A stretch of DNA of 64,000 nt from Gnetum montanum (Eukaryota; Streptophyta; Gnetopsida; Gnetales; Gnetaceae). Shown here piece by piece: positions 1-9,839 of the stretch (the stretch's first letter is position 1; every line of letters begins with the position of its first letter). The notes beneath the pieces were generated by a model. It ran no database searches. It worked only from the letters and a program-made list of their open reading frames with translations, and was not told the DNA's origin. Where the stretch lies: contig MNCI01005255.1 of NCBI GenBank assembly GCA_015680685.1, positions 1,099,471 through 1,163,470 on the forward strand, read 5' to 3'. Both the position numbers and the translations under genes were made by a program.

Positions 1-325
1 CTGCAAGGTTTATCCAATCAAGTTCGTCTTTATTGCCGTACACAACTTGGGTTCAGGTTACAAGCTGCTCGAATAAAGAGCCGTTCACTCTAGGACTCCT
101 ACTGCGGGCACATGGGAAAAATTCTAACTCTAGAGTGATCAATCTGCCAGAGCTTCGCTACTTCTAGCCAGGATTGGGAAATGAAGGGAGTGCCACCTCT
201 TATTTATAGATATGGCGGCGGACTGCGATATCGCGTACGCGATATCGTAAGGGAAGACGCGATATCATGTACGCGATATCGCATGGGATGCGATATCGCG
301 GCTCAGTGCATGTCACGTCTCATCA
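1..325 (-). repeat. Partial LTR of family A (copy A0), reverse orientation
   Basis: The reverse complement matches the two LTRs at 32921-33713 and 41388-42181: the same TATA context (TATAAATA as the reverse of 201-208), the same transcribed leader, and the same terminal motif, which here reads CTCATCA at 319-325 as the reverse of the family start TGATGAG. The U5 end and the rest of the element lie outside the window to the left. Between TATA box and terminus are palindromes built on GCGATATCGC (225-303). About 17 extra bases separate the usual start motif from the first palindrome, so this is a variant LTR. Position 325 is its boundary with unrelated sequence. Confidence 0.8.
225..303. promoter_or_regulatory. 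U3 palindrome array, GCGATATCGC type
   Basis: Four to five copies of the palindrome GCGATATCGC or one-base variants lie here, separated by about 6-12 bases. Positions 226-247 form one perfect 22-base palindrome. The array lies directly upstream of the LTR TATA box (201-208, reverse strand), where an enhancer would be expected. A regulatory role is inferred from position and from its recurrence in other LTRs of the family. Confidence 0.6.
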
Positions 326-330
326 ATCAT

Positions 331-497
331 GCTAGCAAGTTTACTATTACACACGTGCATTGCACATAGGCTTGCACCAAAGATGAGTTGGTTAGATCTA
401 TATGCATTTTATTTTCTCAAAATATTTACTACCCAACAACAAACTTAACAATTTCTTACATGTGCCTTATTACACTAACATTAAAATTTGTGTTTGG
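331..497. repeat. Dispersed segment, inverted partner at 7808-7964
   Basis: About 165 bases match the reverse complement of 7808-7964 with only scattered differences. The first 45-50 bases also match 7498-7547 in direct orientation. It begins next to the LTR end at 325, so the LTR element probably inserted into an existing copy of this sequence. I see no coding capacity in it. Confidence 0.75.
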
Positions 498-1107
498 ATA
501 AGGTTGTGAGACATGTCATGAAAGATTAAAGACTTAATTTGCTTTAGAAATTCAAGGATAGGATAAATAAGATATCTGTACTCAATGCAAAACTTCAAAG
601 GCTTCACCACTTTTGCCTCGAAGTAAATCTCAATTTCTCAACCATGTGTGTCTTGCATTGAATAGTGCCTGAGGTTGTAAAACACAGGCAACTTAAACCT
701 ATGGGGTTATGTATATGTCTATTGAGCCAAGGCCTCAACATTTCTACAATTTGGAATTATCTTAATTTAACATAAATTTTATTTTATATTGTGACAGTGA
801 AGGCCCATGCCAAACAGCTTAGCTAAATAAACATTGCCCATCTTAGCATTAAATTAGAGTGCTTTGTGGGATGCCAAGATGCTAAGCATTGGGTGGTCTT
901 TCTATCCATGCAAAATTGCAACTTTAAGTGAAAGAAAGTTGTGTGTCTTTCATAAATCGGCAACATTACTTAACTAGTTAATTGATTGCTGGAAGTTTAC
1001 GGTTGCATTGGAAGGATTGTTTTTGCATAAAACATTCATAATTTCTACTTTAGCCATTGTGTAACATATAGTGGGTTGCTTGGATAGAGCAATTTCTTAA
1101 TGCCTTA
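498..1107. other. AT-rich stretch, nothing recognised
   Basis: No credible coding frame, RNA gene or repeat was found. It precedes the Asp-Ala repeat locus and could hold its promoter; tgctatatatgtgcg near 1265-1280 is a possible TATA element. Confidence 0.4.
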
Positions 1108-1310
1108 GAGATGAAACGTAAAGGATCCCAAATTGTTCAAGGACAAAATAGAAAGGTATATTCAGGAAATTTACAAAAGAATTTTATACCGGAATGCATG
1201 TCGGTTACAAGAAATAGAATTAGCAACGCCATGGTGGAAGAGGGATTTTCCAGTGGCGTTGCTCTGCTATATATGTGCGAGGCAAGGCGTGATGGTTTGG
1301 GAACAAGAAG

Positions 1311-1353
1311 GTAAGAAAGAGTTGGATAAGAAGGTAAGAAAGAGTTGGATAGG
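1311..1353 (+). repeat. Two-copy 23-bp tandem repeat
   Basis: The unit gtaagaaagagttggataag occurs twice head to tail (1311-1333 and 1334-1353). It sits just upstream of the ATG at 1408 and would lie in the 5' leader if that frame is expressed. Confidence 0.8.
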
Positions 1354-1407
1354 AGAGTGAGTGAAAGAAGTGAAAGGAAGCTCAGGTGATAAAAAAACAC
1401 AGCACAG

Positions 1408-1797
1408 ATGGTACGTGGTACACTGCGGGCGATGGTGGTATGGATGGTGGCAGCAATGCTGGCGATGGTCGGAGGTAGTGCTTTGGCCTTGGCAGCTGGA
1501 GAAGGAGAAGCACGGACGCGGCTGTCCCTGGATGATTCACAATACAGCATGCAGCTGGAGGCGGATGCTGATGCCGACAGGCAGTACTACTCTCATCCAA
1601 ATGCAGACGCTGACGTTAATGCAGATGGGGACACAGATGCGGATGCAAACGGGAATGCGGACGCGGACGCGGATGCGGTTGCGAACAGAGACTCGGACGC
1701 AGACTCAGACGCAGATGCAGACTCAGATGCTGACGCGGATGCAGTCTCAGACGCGGGCAGATGCAGACGCGGATGCAGATGCTCACTCAGATGCTGA
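1408..1797 (+). CDS. Secreted-type protein with Asp-Ala dipeptide repeats, 129 residues
   Basis: I do not recognise the family. The first 30 residues look like a signal peptide: a short basic start, a hydrophobic stretch around residues 9-28 ([12 protein letters not shown], then [10 protein letters not shown]), and small residues at a possible cleavage site. From about residue 52 the protein is dominated by Asp-Ala units with occasional Asn, Gly and Ser, encoded by a 6-bp-period gac/gat-gcN repeat running to about 1845. At about 1755 the repeat changes frame: this frame falls into Cys/Arg codons and stops at 1797, while frame +2 continues the Asp-Ala pattern to 2125. A one-base slip within the repeat is the simplest explanation. 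The region is much richer in G+C than its surroundings, which favours former or present coding. A highly acidic secreted or wall protein is possible, but function is not inferable. Confidence 0.4.
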   Translation: MVRGTLRAMVVWMVAAMLAMVGGSALALAAGEGEARTRLSLDDSQYSMQLEADADADRQYYSHPNADADVNADGDTDADANGNADADADAVANRDSDADSDADADSDADADAVSDAGRCRRGCRCSLRC

Positions 1798-2355
1798 CGC
1801 AGACGCTGACGCGGACGCAGATGCCGATGCCGATGCAGTTATGTTTAATCAAAGACCAGACGGTTCCCAGTGGCACGTCCAATTACAAAACGGTTCCGGG
1901 CGCCCCCGTAGTATCTCCCGCACCGGTGGAAAAACCAAAGGAAAAGGCAGAGGCAGAGGCAATGCCCGTAGAATCAGGGGTGCAGTGTCTTCATTGAAAA
2001 AGGTGGTGGGCGTGGCGCAACGTCTCAGAAAGGATCCATCGGTGGGCAACTGTGCCACGGCTGTGACTGGTGACTGGGTTTGCCAAGATGGTCCTCCGTG
2101 CGTTCACAAACTTGAAGAGCCGTAAAGTCGTAAACTGGGACAGTGCCCAAGCACTTCCCGGATCTCCTCAAGCAAGGCAAGTCTGTCAAGAAGTCCTGCT
2201 CCAAGGTCTTCCGCAAGCTTCCTGCCGGTGCTGTCATGGAGCTTCATACACAAGGTCAAGCTGATGAATTTGCTGGGGCAAGCTCTAATGTGCAGAGCCT
2301 CATGGGTGCATTCAACAGTATCATGAAAGTCTTGTGGCCTTTCAGTAGCTCTTAG
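1742..2355 (+). pseudogene. Downstream continuation of the Asp-Ala repeat locus in shifted frames
   Basis: In the frame starting at 1742 the Asp-Ala run continues and is followed by a basic segment (KTKGKGRGRGNARRIRG) ending at 2125 after CATAVTGDWVCQDGPPC. A different frame gives a natural-looking Pro/Glu/Lys-rich segment (VVSPAPVEKPKEKAEAEA) around 1900-1970. A third gives a 70-residue reading frame at 2143-2355 containing KSVKKSCSKVFRKLPAG and a hydrophobic C-terminus (FNSIMKVLWPFSSS). No single frame is open from 1408 to 2355. The locus is therefore either a decayed gene with at least two indels or a gene with unrecognised introns. An AT-rich 3' region follows directly. Confidence 0.3.
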
Positions 2356-3495
2356 GCATCCCTTTAGGTGCTCAAGAGGGCCCAGAATTTGATGTACTGA
2401 TGATAGCATTGTCTTCTTTCTTTTCTTCCTGCATCGAGTTTCTGTGCCTATGCATAACCATCGTTATGTCACCCTTCAAATCCAGAAAAGGCCAAAGAAT
2501 AATGCAATGAAACCTATGGCTTTGATTTATCTATGGTTGAAGTTCACAGATTCTCTAAGCTAAGGTGGTTTTAACTTCTAACTAAAGAAACATGCATGAA
2601 AGTTCAGAAAATGATCAAATGTTTGAGAAATAAATTAAATGAACTTTAAAACTATGGAATAGATTTGTGTAATCAAGGCATACAATTTTCAAATAACTTG
2701 CTCTCAACTACTAGTATTTTCTCTATGCTTTTCTTCTTGATTTTAAGAATTCTCTAGAGATGCAACATCAATGTCCTCAATGTTGATATCTTCACACCTT
2801 CCTTTTCAAAATGGAAGGAGAATCATTTTCTTCAAAATTAAATAGGATGGAAAATCAGTTATATAATATTATTTTTCATATTAAATTTTGACTTTCATTG
2901 CTTATTTAGTAAAGGTAATAATAAAAGTACTGCAACATAAATTTTCTATGAATTAAAGTTTAAAATTAAGAAACATATGAAATTTGAGAAAATAATATAA
3001 TTGGAGCCTACATTATTGTGAACCATATAAATCCAATTTACATTGAAATGTATAACAAATTTTTTATCCACTCATGGCCTGATTCTGCTATCCCATCCCC
3101 TTTTTGGATCTATGAACATGTCTCTCAAAGCCCCATTCGGCATATGTCTAATTTTATATTAAAAATAAGGATAAGATAACGTTTTGAATTCAAGACCCCT
3201 TTAAAAGGGGTGGATAAAATAATTTTATTTTTTAGAATTTAAAGAACACCCTGAGTGGTCGGACAGATATTTTGATTTAAATATATATTTTGGGATAACA
3301 TATATAATCAGGTTTATAACCATATTTTCATTCAACAAACTCATGTCTTAAGCTATAACTAAAGGCGACTTCCGTTTGAAGGTTCACTTTGAAAAAGGCC
3401 GAACCAAAAGAAGAAATAAAGAAGAAGATTGATAGTGAAATTCCAGACTGCAATCCAAAATCTCGCAAGCTGTGCATTGAAATCTTTCAGAATTA
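2356..3495. other. AT-rich intergenic, nothing recognised
   Basis: No coding frame above background and no clear repeat. The segment 3361-3495 just before the phosphatase copy is purine-rich and could be the retained 5' leader of the copied mRNA. Confidence 0.4.
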
Positions 3496-4294
3496 ATGGA
3501 TACAGACCTGTTACAGCTTGAAGAAGGATCAGACATCACAAAAGCAAACATCAGAGAAGAAGAAGTAATAGCTCTCTGCTCAGAATCTCAGTTGGTACTC
3601 CTGAGCCAGCCTAATTTGCTGGAGCTGAAAGCACGTGGAGATATCCATGGCCAATTCTTTGATCTTAGAACCATTTTTGTTATCCACAGCTACCGGCACA
3701 GTGAAACGTTTCTGTTCTCAAGAGACTACATAGACAGAGGCAGCCACAGCATAGAAACCATGAGCCTTCTTCAAATCGGATACCCAGAAAACATTTTTCT
3801 GCTCCAGGGAAATTACAGAGGCAGGAACATGAACAAGCTTTATGGATTCGATGCTGAATGCACGAACGAGTATTGGATAATCTGTGGATTGCATTCAATC
3901 TCTCCTTTGACTGCATGCATGCCTGTGGCTGCTTTGGTAGAAAACAGGATTTTCTGTGCTCATGGTGGGATTTCCTTCACCAAGCCTTGAAAGCCTGGAT
4001 CAGATTCGAGCCATTTGTGGACCCTGTAAAGTTCCTTTGGATGGATTGATGTGCGATCTTTTGTGAGTTGATCCTGGTCGTTTCTTGGGAGAATCGATTG
4101 AGAGTAAGAAGAGACGCTGTTCTTACTGTTTTGGAAAAACTGCATTGAAGGAGTTTATGGAGAAATTCAATCTGGACAAGGTTTGCAGGGGTCATGAGTG
4201 TGTTAGACGTGGTTACCGTTTCTTCGATGGAAAGGAACGTCCTGTCGCGGTGTTTCGTTCTCCCAATTACAAAAATGCAGAACATTCTAATTAG
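3496..4294 (+). pseudogene. PP1-type Ser/Thr phosphatase processed pseudogene
   Basis: The intact protein would be a catalytic subunit of the PPP phosphatase family, a two-metal phosphoserine/threonine phosphatase in nucleus and cytoplasm. The first frame (3496-3990, 164 codons) carries LLELKARGDIHGQF, keeping the GDIHG metal-binding motif, then DYIDRG, the YPENIFLLQGN stretch, PVAALVENRIFCAHGGIS, and a stop at 3988-3990. After a frame change the copy continues with SLDQIRAICGPCKVP and LDGLMCDLL, hits a TGA, then continues with FGKTALKEFMEKFNLDKVC and VFRSPNYKNAEHSN to the stop near 4292. PP1 enzymes have RGNHE where this copy has QGNYR, so a metal-ligand His and the catalytic Glu region are lost. 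GDYVDRG has become SRDYIDRG. The copy runs through the whole domain without introns, which points to a reverse-transcribed mRNA. It is not expected to be active. Confidence 0.85.
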
Positions 4295-5040
4295 GCTGCT
4301 GTTTTCCACCTTGATTCTTACATGTCATGTTCCGTACATTCCTTTGGGAATGAACATGAACATGGTTTCATTAGTCAAGATATTAAGATGCAAGTGGAGT
4401 GTTTAGAATTTGCTGCTGGAATCTCACAGTGAATTATTATCGGTTCTTTTATTAAGAAATATGGCTTGCGGTTTGCGGAGAGTTTGATTTGGTTGCCTTT
4501 CACCTTTTTTTTGTTTTGTGTGTTTATATTTTGAATGCTTATTTTCTTGAATATGAAATTCAAATATATACCATTTTACTTCATTGTAAATATTCATTCT
4601 CAATTTTAATTCCTAATTACCTGGTTATTAGTCAAATAAGGTTAAGTGTTAGTTTTCTCTTCTCCAAAAATACCATATATTAGAGGTAATAAGTTATTAG
4701 ATGAAGCAATTTACCTCTTAGCTAAATATATTTTTGAGACTAACATTTATGATAAGTAAACTTAGATTGTGTTTCCTTTGGCTAAGAATAGAAATTGGAA
4801 CATAGACAAATATACTAAAAGAGGAGTACAACATTACATCTTTAATCACCTTAAAGATAATCAACCTATTGTTCTTGATTACCCTAGTACTTATTTTTTA
4901 AAGAATATATATAATTTTATAATCCAAGGTTTGTATAAGTTATTTGATTGTTTTATTGATTCAGTGTTAGATTACGACAAGACGTACATAAATTCTATCC
5001 TATAGATTAAACTAGTCAAACTGACATGTTGGCAGCAACT
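4295..5040. other. AT-rich intergenic, nothing firm
   Basis: A 78-codon frame at 4769-5005 is open, but I cannot assign it. No repeat or RNA gene is visible before the 5S-like fragment. Confidence 0.35.
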
Positions 5041-5044
5041 AAGA

Positions 5045-5112
5045 TAAAAGTTCCATAATTAAGCATGTTCATTTGCTAGTACTAGGATGGGTGACCTCTT
5101 GTGAAGTCTTGA
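5045..5112 (+). pseudogene. 5S rRNA fragment (3' half, internal promoter region)
   Basis: The sequence aligns with the 3' two-thirds of plant 5S rRNA. It carries a degenerate A-box region (aattaagcatgttc), the stretch tagtactaggatgggtgacc including an intact C-box, and a diverged gaagtc end. The 5' third of 5S is not recognisable and the 3' terminus is cut off. It runs straight into LINE-derived sequence at about 5120. This is a pseudogene fragment, because neither rRNA end is present. Confidence 0.75.
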
Positions 5113-5249
5113 ATTTTATTTAGTCATTCATGTGGCTTTCAAGTGAATGTAGATAAAACCAAGTACTAGGATCGGTGACCTCTAGGAAGTCTTGAATATT
5201 ATTTGTTGTCATTCATATGGTCTTTAAATGAATGTAGATAAAACCAAAT
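5080..5249 (+). repeat. Tandem duplication of about 85 bp covering the 5S-LINE junction
   Basis: The segment 5080-5164 (actaggatgggtgacctc through gaatgtagataaaacc) is repeated at 5165-5249 with some substitutions and small indels. The second copy therefore contains a second piece of 5S rRNA (about 5163-5195, with ggatcggtgacctc) and a second copy of the LINE coding start. The duplication arose after the 5S and LINE pieces were joined. Confidence 0.8.
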
Positions 5250-6232
5250 TAATCATATGGATACAAGAAATAACTATTATAACTTTCATTTTGGGGGGCA
5301 CCAATGTGAAAATAGTAGATTCTTTTAAATATTTGGGTCTTATTTATATGAACAATTACATTTGGGGGAAGTGCGTCAAAGAAAAAATAGTAGGAAGTTT
5401 TAAGGCTTTACATGCTTTTAAAAACAACTGTAAGGATTTTGGCCTCTGGGCTTGAAAGATCGGAAAACAAACTTTTCATACTATCATCTATCCTACTATA
5501 TTGTATATATGTGTTGTTTAGGGACTTGGACTTAGTGCTAAACTTTATAAAGATACTAAAAGAGTGAAAAAAAATTGTGAAGATGGCAGCATCCTAGTCA
5601 ATTTTATTATGTGAATGTGATTTATTACCTTTAGAAGTAGAAGCCTTGTGTTGATTCATTACATATACTCATAGCTTGCATATCTTAAGGCAAGACAAAT
5701 TCTCTAAAGTAGTTCTTGAGAATTCGTGATACTGTGTTTAGTATTTTTAGGAGATATAATGATTGAGAAAATGGAATATTTCTTAGGAGGATCTGCAACA
5801 AAATCCCAAGCATATTCGCAAACTAGTCAAATAGAAGCTTTTAACATAGATGTGTGCTAATGTGGAAGGCAAGAGATAATTTTATTTACACCACATTGGA
5901 TTTAATAAATTAGATGTAGAAGCTTACTATCTCTTAGCTGCTATTCCCATCAAGTATCAGAATGCTATTAGTAAGCTTTGCTTAAGTTCTCGTCATGTTA
6001 GAATTGAAATTGAAAGATGTATTCAACTCCCTCAAGAAGAGCACATTTATAGTTTATGTAGATCAAGACGCTTTGAACATGAGTTACATGTGTTTCTTTC
6101 TTATGTTATGACTACCCATTTGAGACGACGTTATACTGTTACAGTGAAAAACCTGGATGATTTGTTTTTAATGCCTCTATTGGTGCTTGGTCCATTTGTA
6201 GAGTCTATCTTTATTTTTTATATAAAAATGTA
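5228..6232 (+). pseudogene. LINE (non-LTR retrotransposon) ORF2 C-terminal fragment
   Basis: The open part (5228-5455) contains NVDKTKLIIW followed by VKIVDSFKYLGLIY and ALHAFKNNCK. This is the post-palm pattern of non-LTR reverse transcriptases (KTK..., then a short strand leading to the YLG motif). After a stop at about 5455 the reading continues in other frames to about 6232, with AYYLLAAIPIKYQNAISKLC and a segment with RIEIERCIQLPQEEHIY, C, and ELHVFLSY. That layout resembles the C-terminal Cys/His region found after the RT of some LINEs. The catalytic palm (YADD) and everything upstream are absent, so this is a 5'-truncated, frame-shifted relic. A related copy lies on the opposite strand at 13640-15480. 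Confidence 0.65.
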
Positions 6233-7497
6233 ATATCTATTGAATAGATCATATGGGTCTTTAAACATAATAAAACTTCATTTAATTTCAATAAAGTATC
6301 AATTTTTCTAAACAGAATTTTCTAGCATAATCTAAATTTTTATTTCAATTGGCAAAGTAATAAATACCCTTAAAGGCTTATGATGTTTCCAATTTAAACA
6401 AAATACATTAATAAATGCATGTACTATGCTAAGTTATTTCTCATAAGCAAAAGTGAGGATGCTACTTGGTTGCGGTATGTACGTTTATTGAACCCTATGC
6501 TAAGTGGATCACCAAATGGTTAACTCATATAGTGTGGAGTTGTGATTATTTACCATGATTACTCATTGCAATTAGTTCATTAACATTTTCTTTTGCTCTT
6601 ACTAAAATATTTTGCATAGGGTCAAGTAATAACATAAAAAAGTAACATATACACTTTTTTCTCAAGAGACTACAATTGGTAGTACAACCCTTACCCACAT
6701 AGCAAGTTTGATGCTAATTACTAAAAGAGTGTCCCATCATAAAGCTACTACACAACTACATAATTGCTAAATTTGAATCTAAATTTTATGGTACTTTTAA
6801 TCCATAACTTAGCATTCTCTGCCTGAATAAGAAACTACAGTTATGGTATCTTAAAACATACATTCCAAAACCCTGTAAGAGAATAAGAAACTCATCCTCA
6901 ATTACATTTTAGTTGCATAGGTAAAAGGTTTATTTGCTAAGAAGAACATTATTTGAGTACCTAATCTCCACTTTAGGATAGGGACATCTCGTTTTCCAAC
7001 ATAGCATATTATTGTTCTTGGAATCTTTCGAATTGTTGTAGACTTATTCTTAGGTCTTTCCCTAATTTCTCCTTACCTAGTATAATTCAGAAAATTTTTA
7101 TGTTACTTGCCTAAGAAAAACTTTAGTTAAGAATGAGGTCCTAAAAATATGTGTACAAGAGCTCCAAAGAGACCAAGGATAATGATACCCTAAGCCAATG
7201 GAGATTAGATATTTGATAATGTTCCTAATTGAGCTATATGATTGCTATCAAGCCATATAAAATGTAATTGTATATGAATTTCCTATTCTCCTACAATGTT
7301 TCAAAATACATTTTTATGATGTATGCGAGAAATCTTAAAGAGCATTTTATGTGAGTCTTTCCAGCTTGGATCATTAAGGCTAGAACACTACCATGAAGAT
7401 GCATACTAGCAGCATGATTTATGCACAAATTTCACATGATAGAACCTTCAAGCCTAGGTAGAACTAAAGTTCAATATTAGTTTTAATTTTAAATTTG
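6233..7497. other. AT-rich intergenic, nothing recognised
   Basis: About 1.26 kb of AT-rich sequence with stops in all frames. I found no match to the retroelement families seen elsewhere in the window. Confidence 0.4.
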
Positions 7498-7547
7498 ATC
7501 ATGCTAGCAAGTTTACTATTACACACATGCATTGCTCATAGGCTTGN
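7498..7547. repeat. Direct copy of 326-375, ending at an ambiguous base
   Basis: About 49 bases (atcatgctagcaagtttact onward) match 326-374 in the same orientation. The match stops at an N (position 7547), after which the sequence is unrelated. A copy in inverted orientation follows at 7808-7964. Confidence 0.8.
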
Positions 7548-7548
7548 G

Positions 7549-7800
7549 AGGAAGATGGGAAACTAGGAGAATTACCATGGATACTATATCTCCCCTTATG
7601 TTCCCTTGATTTATCTCTTTTAGGTTTGGAAGAGGTCCTTGACCTTGAGGCCCTTCTTGCTCTAGGACTTACTCCATCTCCTCTAGGATTATTTGCATTA
7701 GTTGAATGTAGTCTTTGAGTGTAGTATGGGTCTAAATGAGCATAGGAAACCCCAACATGTATATATGGGTCTAATGTTTATATGTTGGGAATTTAGGTTC
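7549..7800. other. Spacer between opposed repeat copies, nothing recognised
   Basis: About 250 bases with no coding frame or known repeat, bounded by the direct copy ending in N at 7547 and the inverted copy ending in N at 7965. Confidence 0.4.
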
Positions 7801-7807
7801 AAAAGCG

Positions 7808-7964
7808 GAATATAATGTTAGTGTAATCACAAACATGTAAGAAATTGTTAAGTTTGTTGTTGGGTACTAAATATTTTGAGAAAATAAAATGCATATAGAT
7901 CTAACCAACTCATCTTTTGTGCAAGCCTATGAGCAATGCATGTGTGTAATAGTAAACTTGCTAG
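7808..7964 (-). repeat. Inverted copy of 331-497, ending at an ambiguous base
   Basis: Its reverse complement matches 331-497 closely. It ends exactly at N (position 7965), beyond which family A gag sequence begins. Two single Ns at both repeat edges make a sequencing or assembly join possible. Confidence 0.8.
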
Positions 7965-7965
7965 N

Positions 7966-9175
7966 CAATGCTAGAACTCTTGAACAAGAAATACCAAACC
8001 TATGCGAAAGTTTCCAACTTGAGAAAACAAATCCAAGGATGGAGACAAGAAAAACATGAATCCATGGATGTGGCATTATATAGATACTATTTGCTACTAC
8101 ATAAATTTCTACACCATGATTTCTCTCAAAAAGAGTAGCTTTTCCACATCATAGATGGGCTTCATAACCAAATGAGAAAGACCCTTTGGATTTATGTTGA
8201 AGATTGGTTATCTAAATTGAAAGCCCATCAGATACAAAGAATAGTTGAGCAAGTGGCAAAAGAAGAAGGAGAGATATGTAAATAAGAGAATGTAGAGGAA
8301 TATAATTGGGATCCAACTTTTCAAAAGAAAGGAATCCATATCTATGATGAGGAAAAAGAGGTAGCTCTTGGTGAGGTAATTTTACAACAAACCTTGCCAA
8401 TACAAAAGTCTATTGCTAAACTTAAAGCAATGATAGATAAGATGTGGGAGTTGATAAATAACAAACTTACAACCTATGTGAAAACCATAGAGGAGAGGGT
8501 ATGAAAAAAGGATTTAATGATCAAAACAAGAAGAGGAACAAGAATAAAGAAATAGGTAGGAAAGCTTATTGGCAAAAAGAAAAAATAGCTATAGTAGTAG
8601 AGGCTATAGACTCAACCACAAAAGAAGATGATGGATGTGACATCTACCAATATGACCATTGAAAGGGCTATTGCCTATTTATGTTACATCTACAAGAGTT
8701 TGCGGCTTTTTCTTTGAATTCTAAGTTTGTACAAAAGCAAGTGCCTAGGAAATTACCTTACTAACAAGGTAATTATAGATAGTCCTACAACCAATTGTAC
8801 TATTCTAGTGGGACTTCTTATTAACCTCAAAATTACTATCATTCAGACTAGAAAAACCAACAGTTGTGGGAAAATGCAATCAATAAACCAGCTTTACCCT
8901 TATTTCTAGTTGGACCTGTATGACTACTATGTTTAACAACCTGTTTCTCCAAATGGTTCTACTTTCTTTACCTTGAATCACTGCTATCACTATCCCAAAT
9001 ATCATCAATCCACAACATCTTCTAAGGGATCACCATCTCATGCCTCTTATCCTCTATCACATCCTCACTATTCTCATACTCCCCTTTACCATACGTTAGC
9101 ACCAACAACAACATAAGAAGGATTGACACCACAATGTCAATGGAAGAATGCCACTTGTGCTACACACATACACGT
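7966..9175 (+). pseudogene. gag: Gag pseudogene of A2
   Basis: The first residues parallel copy A1 (SNLRKQIQGW, then a long helical region ending KLKAHQIQRIVEQVAKEEGE). These correspond to the C-terminal part of the retrotransposon Gag capsid domain, which packages element RNA in cytoplasmic particles. Near 8637-8680 is a decayed zinc knuckle, CDIYQYDH, in place of CEICQYDH in the other copies; the second Cys is lost and stop codons flank it. After it comes the His/Tyr/Pro-rich linker ending in a segment equivalent to PTQLQQRNAARA of A1. Several in-frame stops are present, and the N-terminal half is missing beyond the N at 7965. Confidence 0.7.
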
Positions 9176-9839
9176 AAATGATAATGCTTATATATCTTAA
9201 CCATAGTGTCAAAAACATCCTCACTTTAAGATAGTTTCCACACATGAGAAAAAAACTCGTAGACCTACTAGCTCATTGAAACTAGCATGAGACCAACCTA
9301 GTGCAACACCCTTCTTCACCAAAACAATGTATCCCAATCCTACGCAAGAGGCAACACCCATTACCACTCCAATGCAAAACATAATAAATGAACCTATCAC
9401 TGTGGAGAGATAGGCAAATCCATGCATCACTAATAATCATAAAGGGTGTAGTTGTAGGCTAAAAGTTTAAAATATTAACACAATTCCTATACCAACCCAC
9501 AATAGAAGTGAAAAAAATGTATGTGAATAAACAAAAGCATGGGCCACTAAATAGAAAGACACAGTGGCCAAAAACTAAGAACCTAAAATCATCTAAAACA
9601 TGCATAGAAACATCTGAACCATTTATTAACTCCTATTCTAAGAAAATGACCCCAATTGAGAACTCACAAATGGAATTATTAAATCATAATCATACACTAG
9701 TAAATAGAGGAAATAAGGACTTGGATGATCAAGATTCAATTACCATCAAGATTACCTAGTACAATAATAGAAGAACTAAATCACTAAGGATGGTAAGTGA
9801 GCAACCCAAAGTGTATGATCTAAGGGATTTAGGGTGCAT

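Noticed and set aside
1137-1550. Reverse frame of 137 codons overlapping the Asp-Ala locus
   Set aside because: It opposes the better-supported plus-strand frame, and its composition looks like an antisense reading.
9221-9430. Reverse-strand frame with hydrophobic segment
   Set aside because: It lies at the end of the decayed A2 gag region, has no partner in the other copies, and its composition is not convincing.
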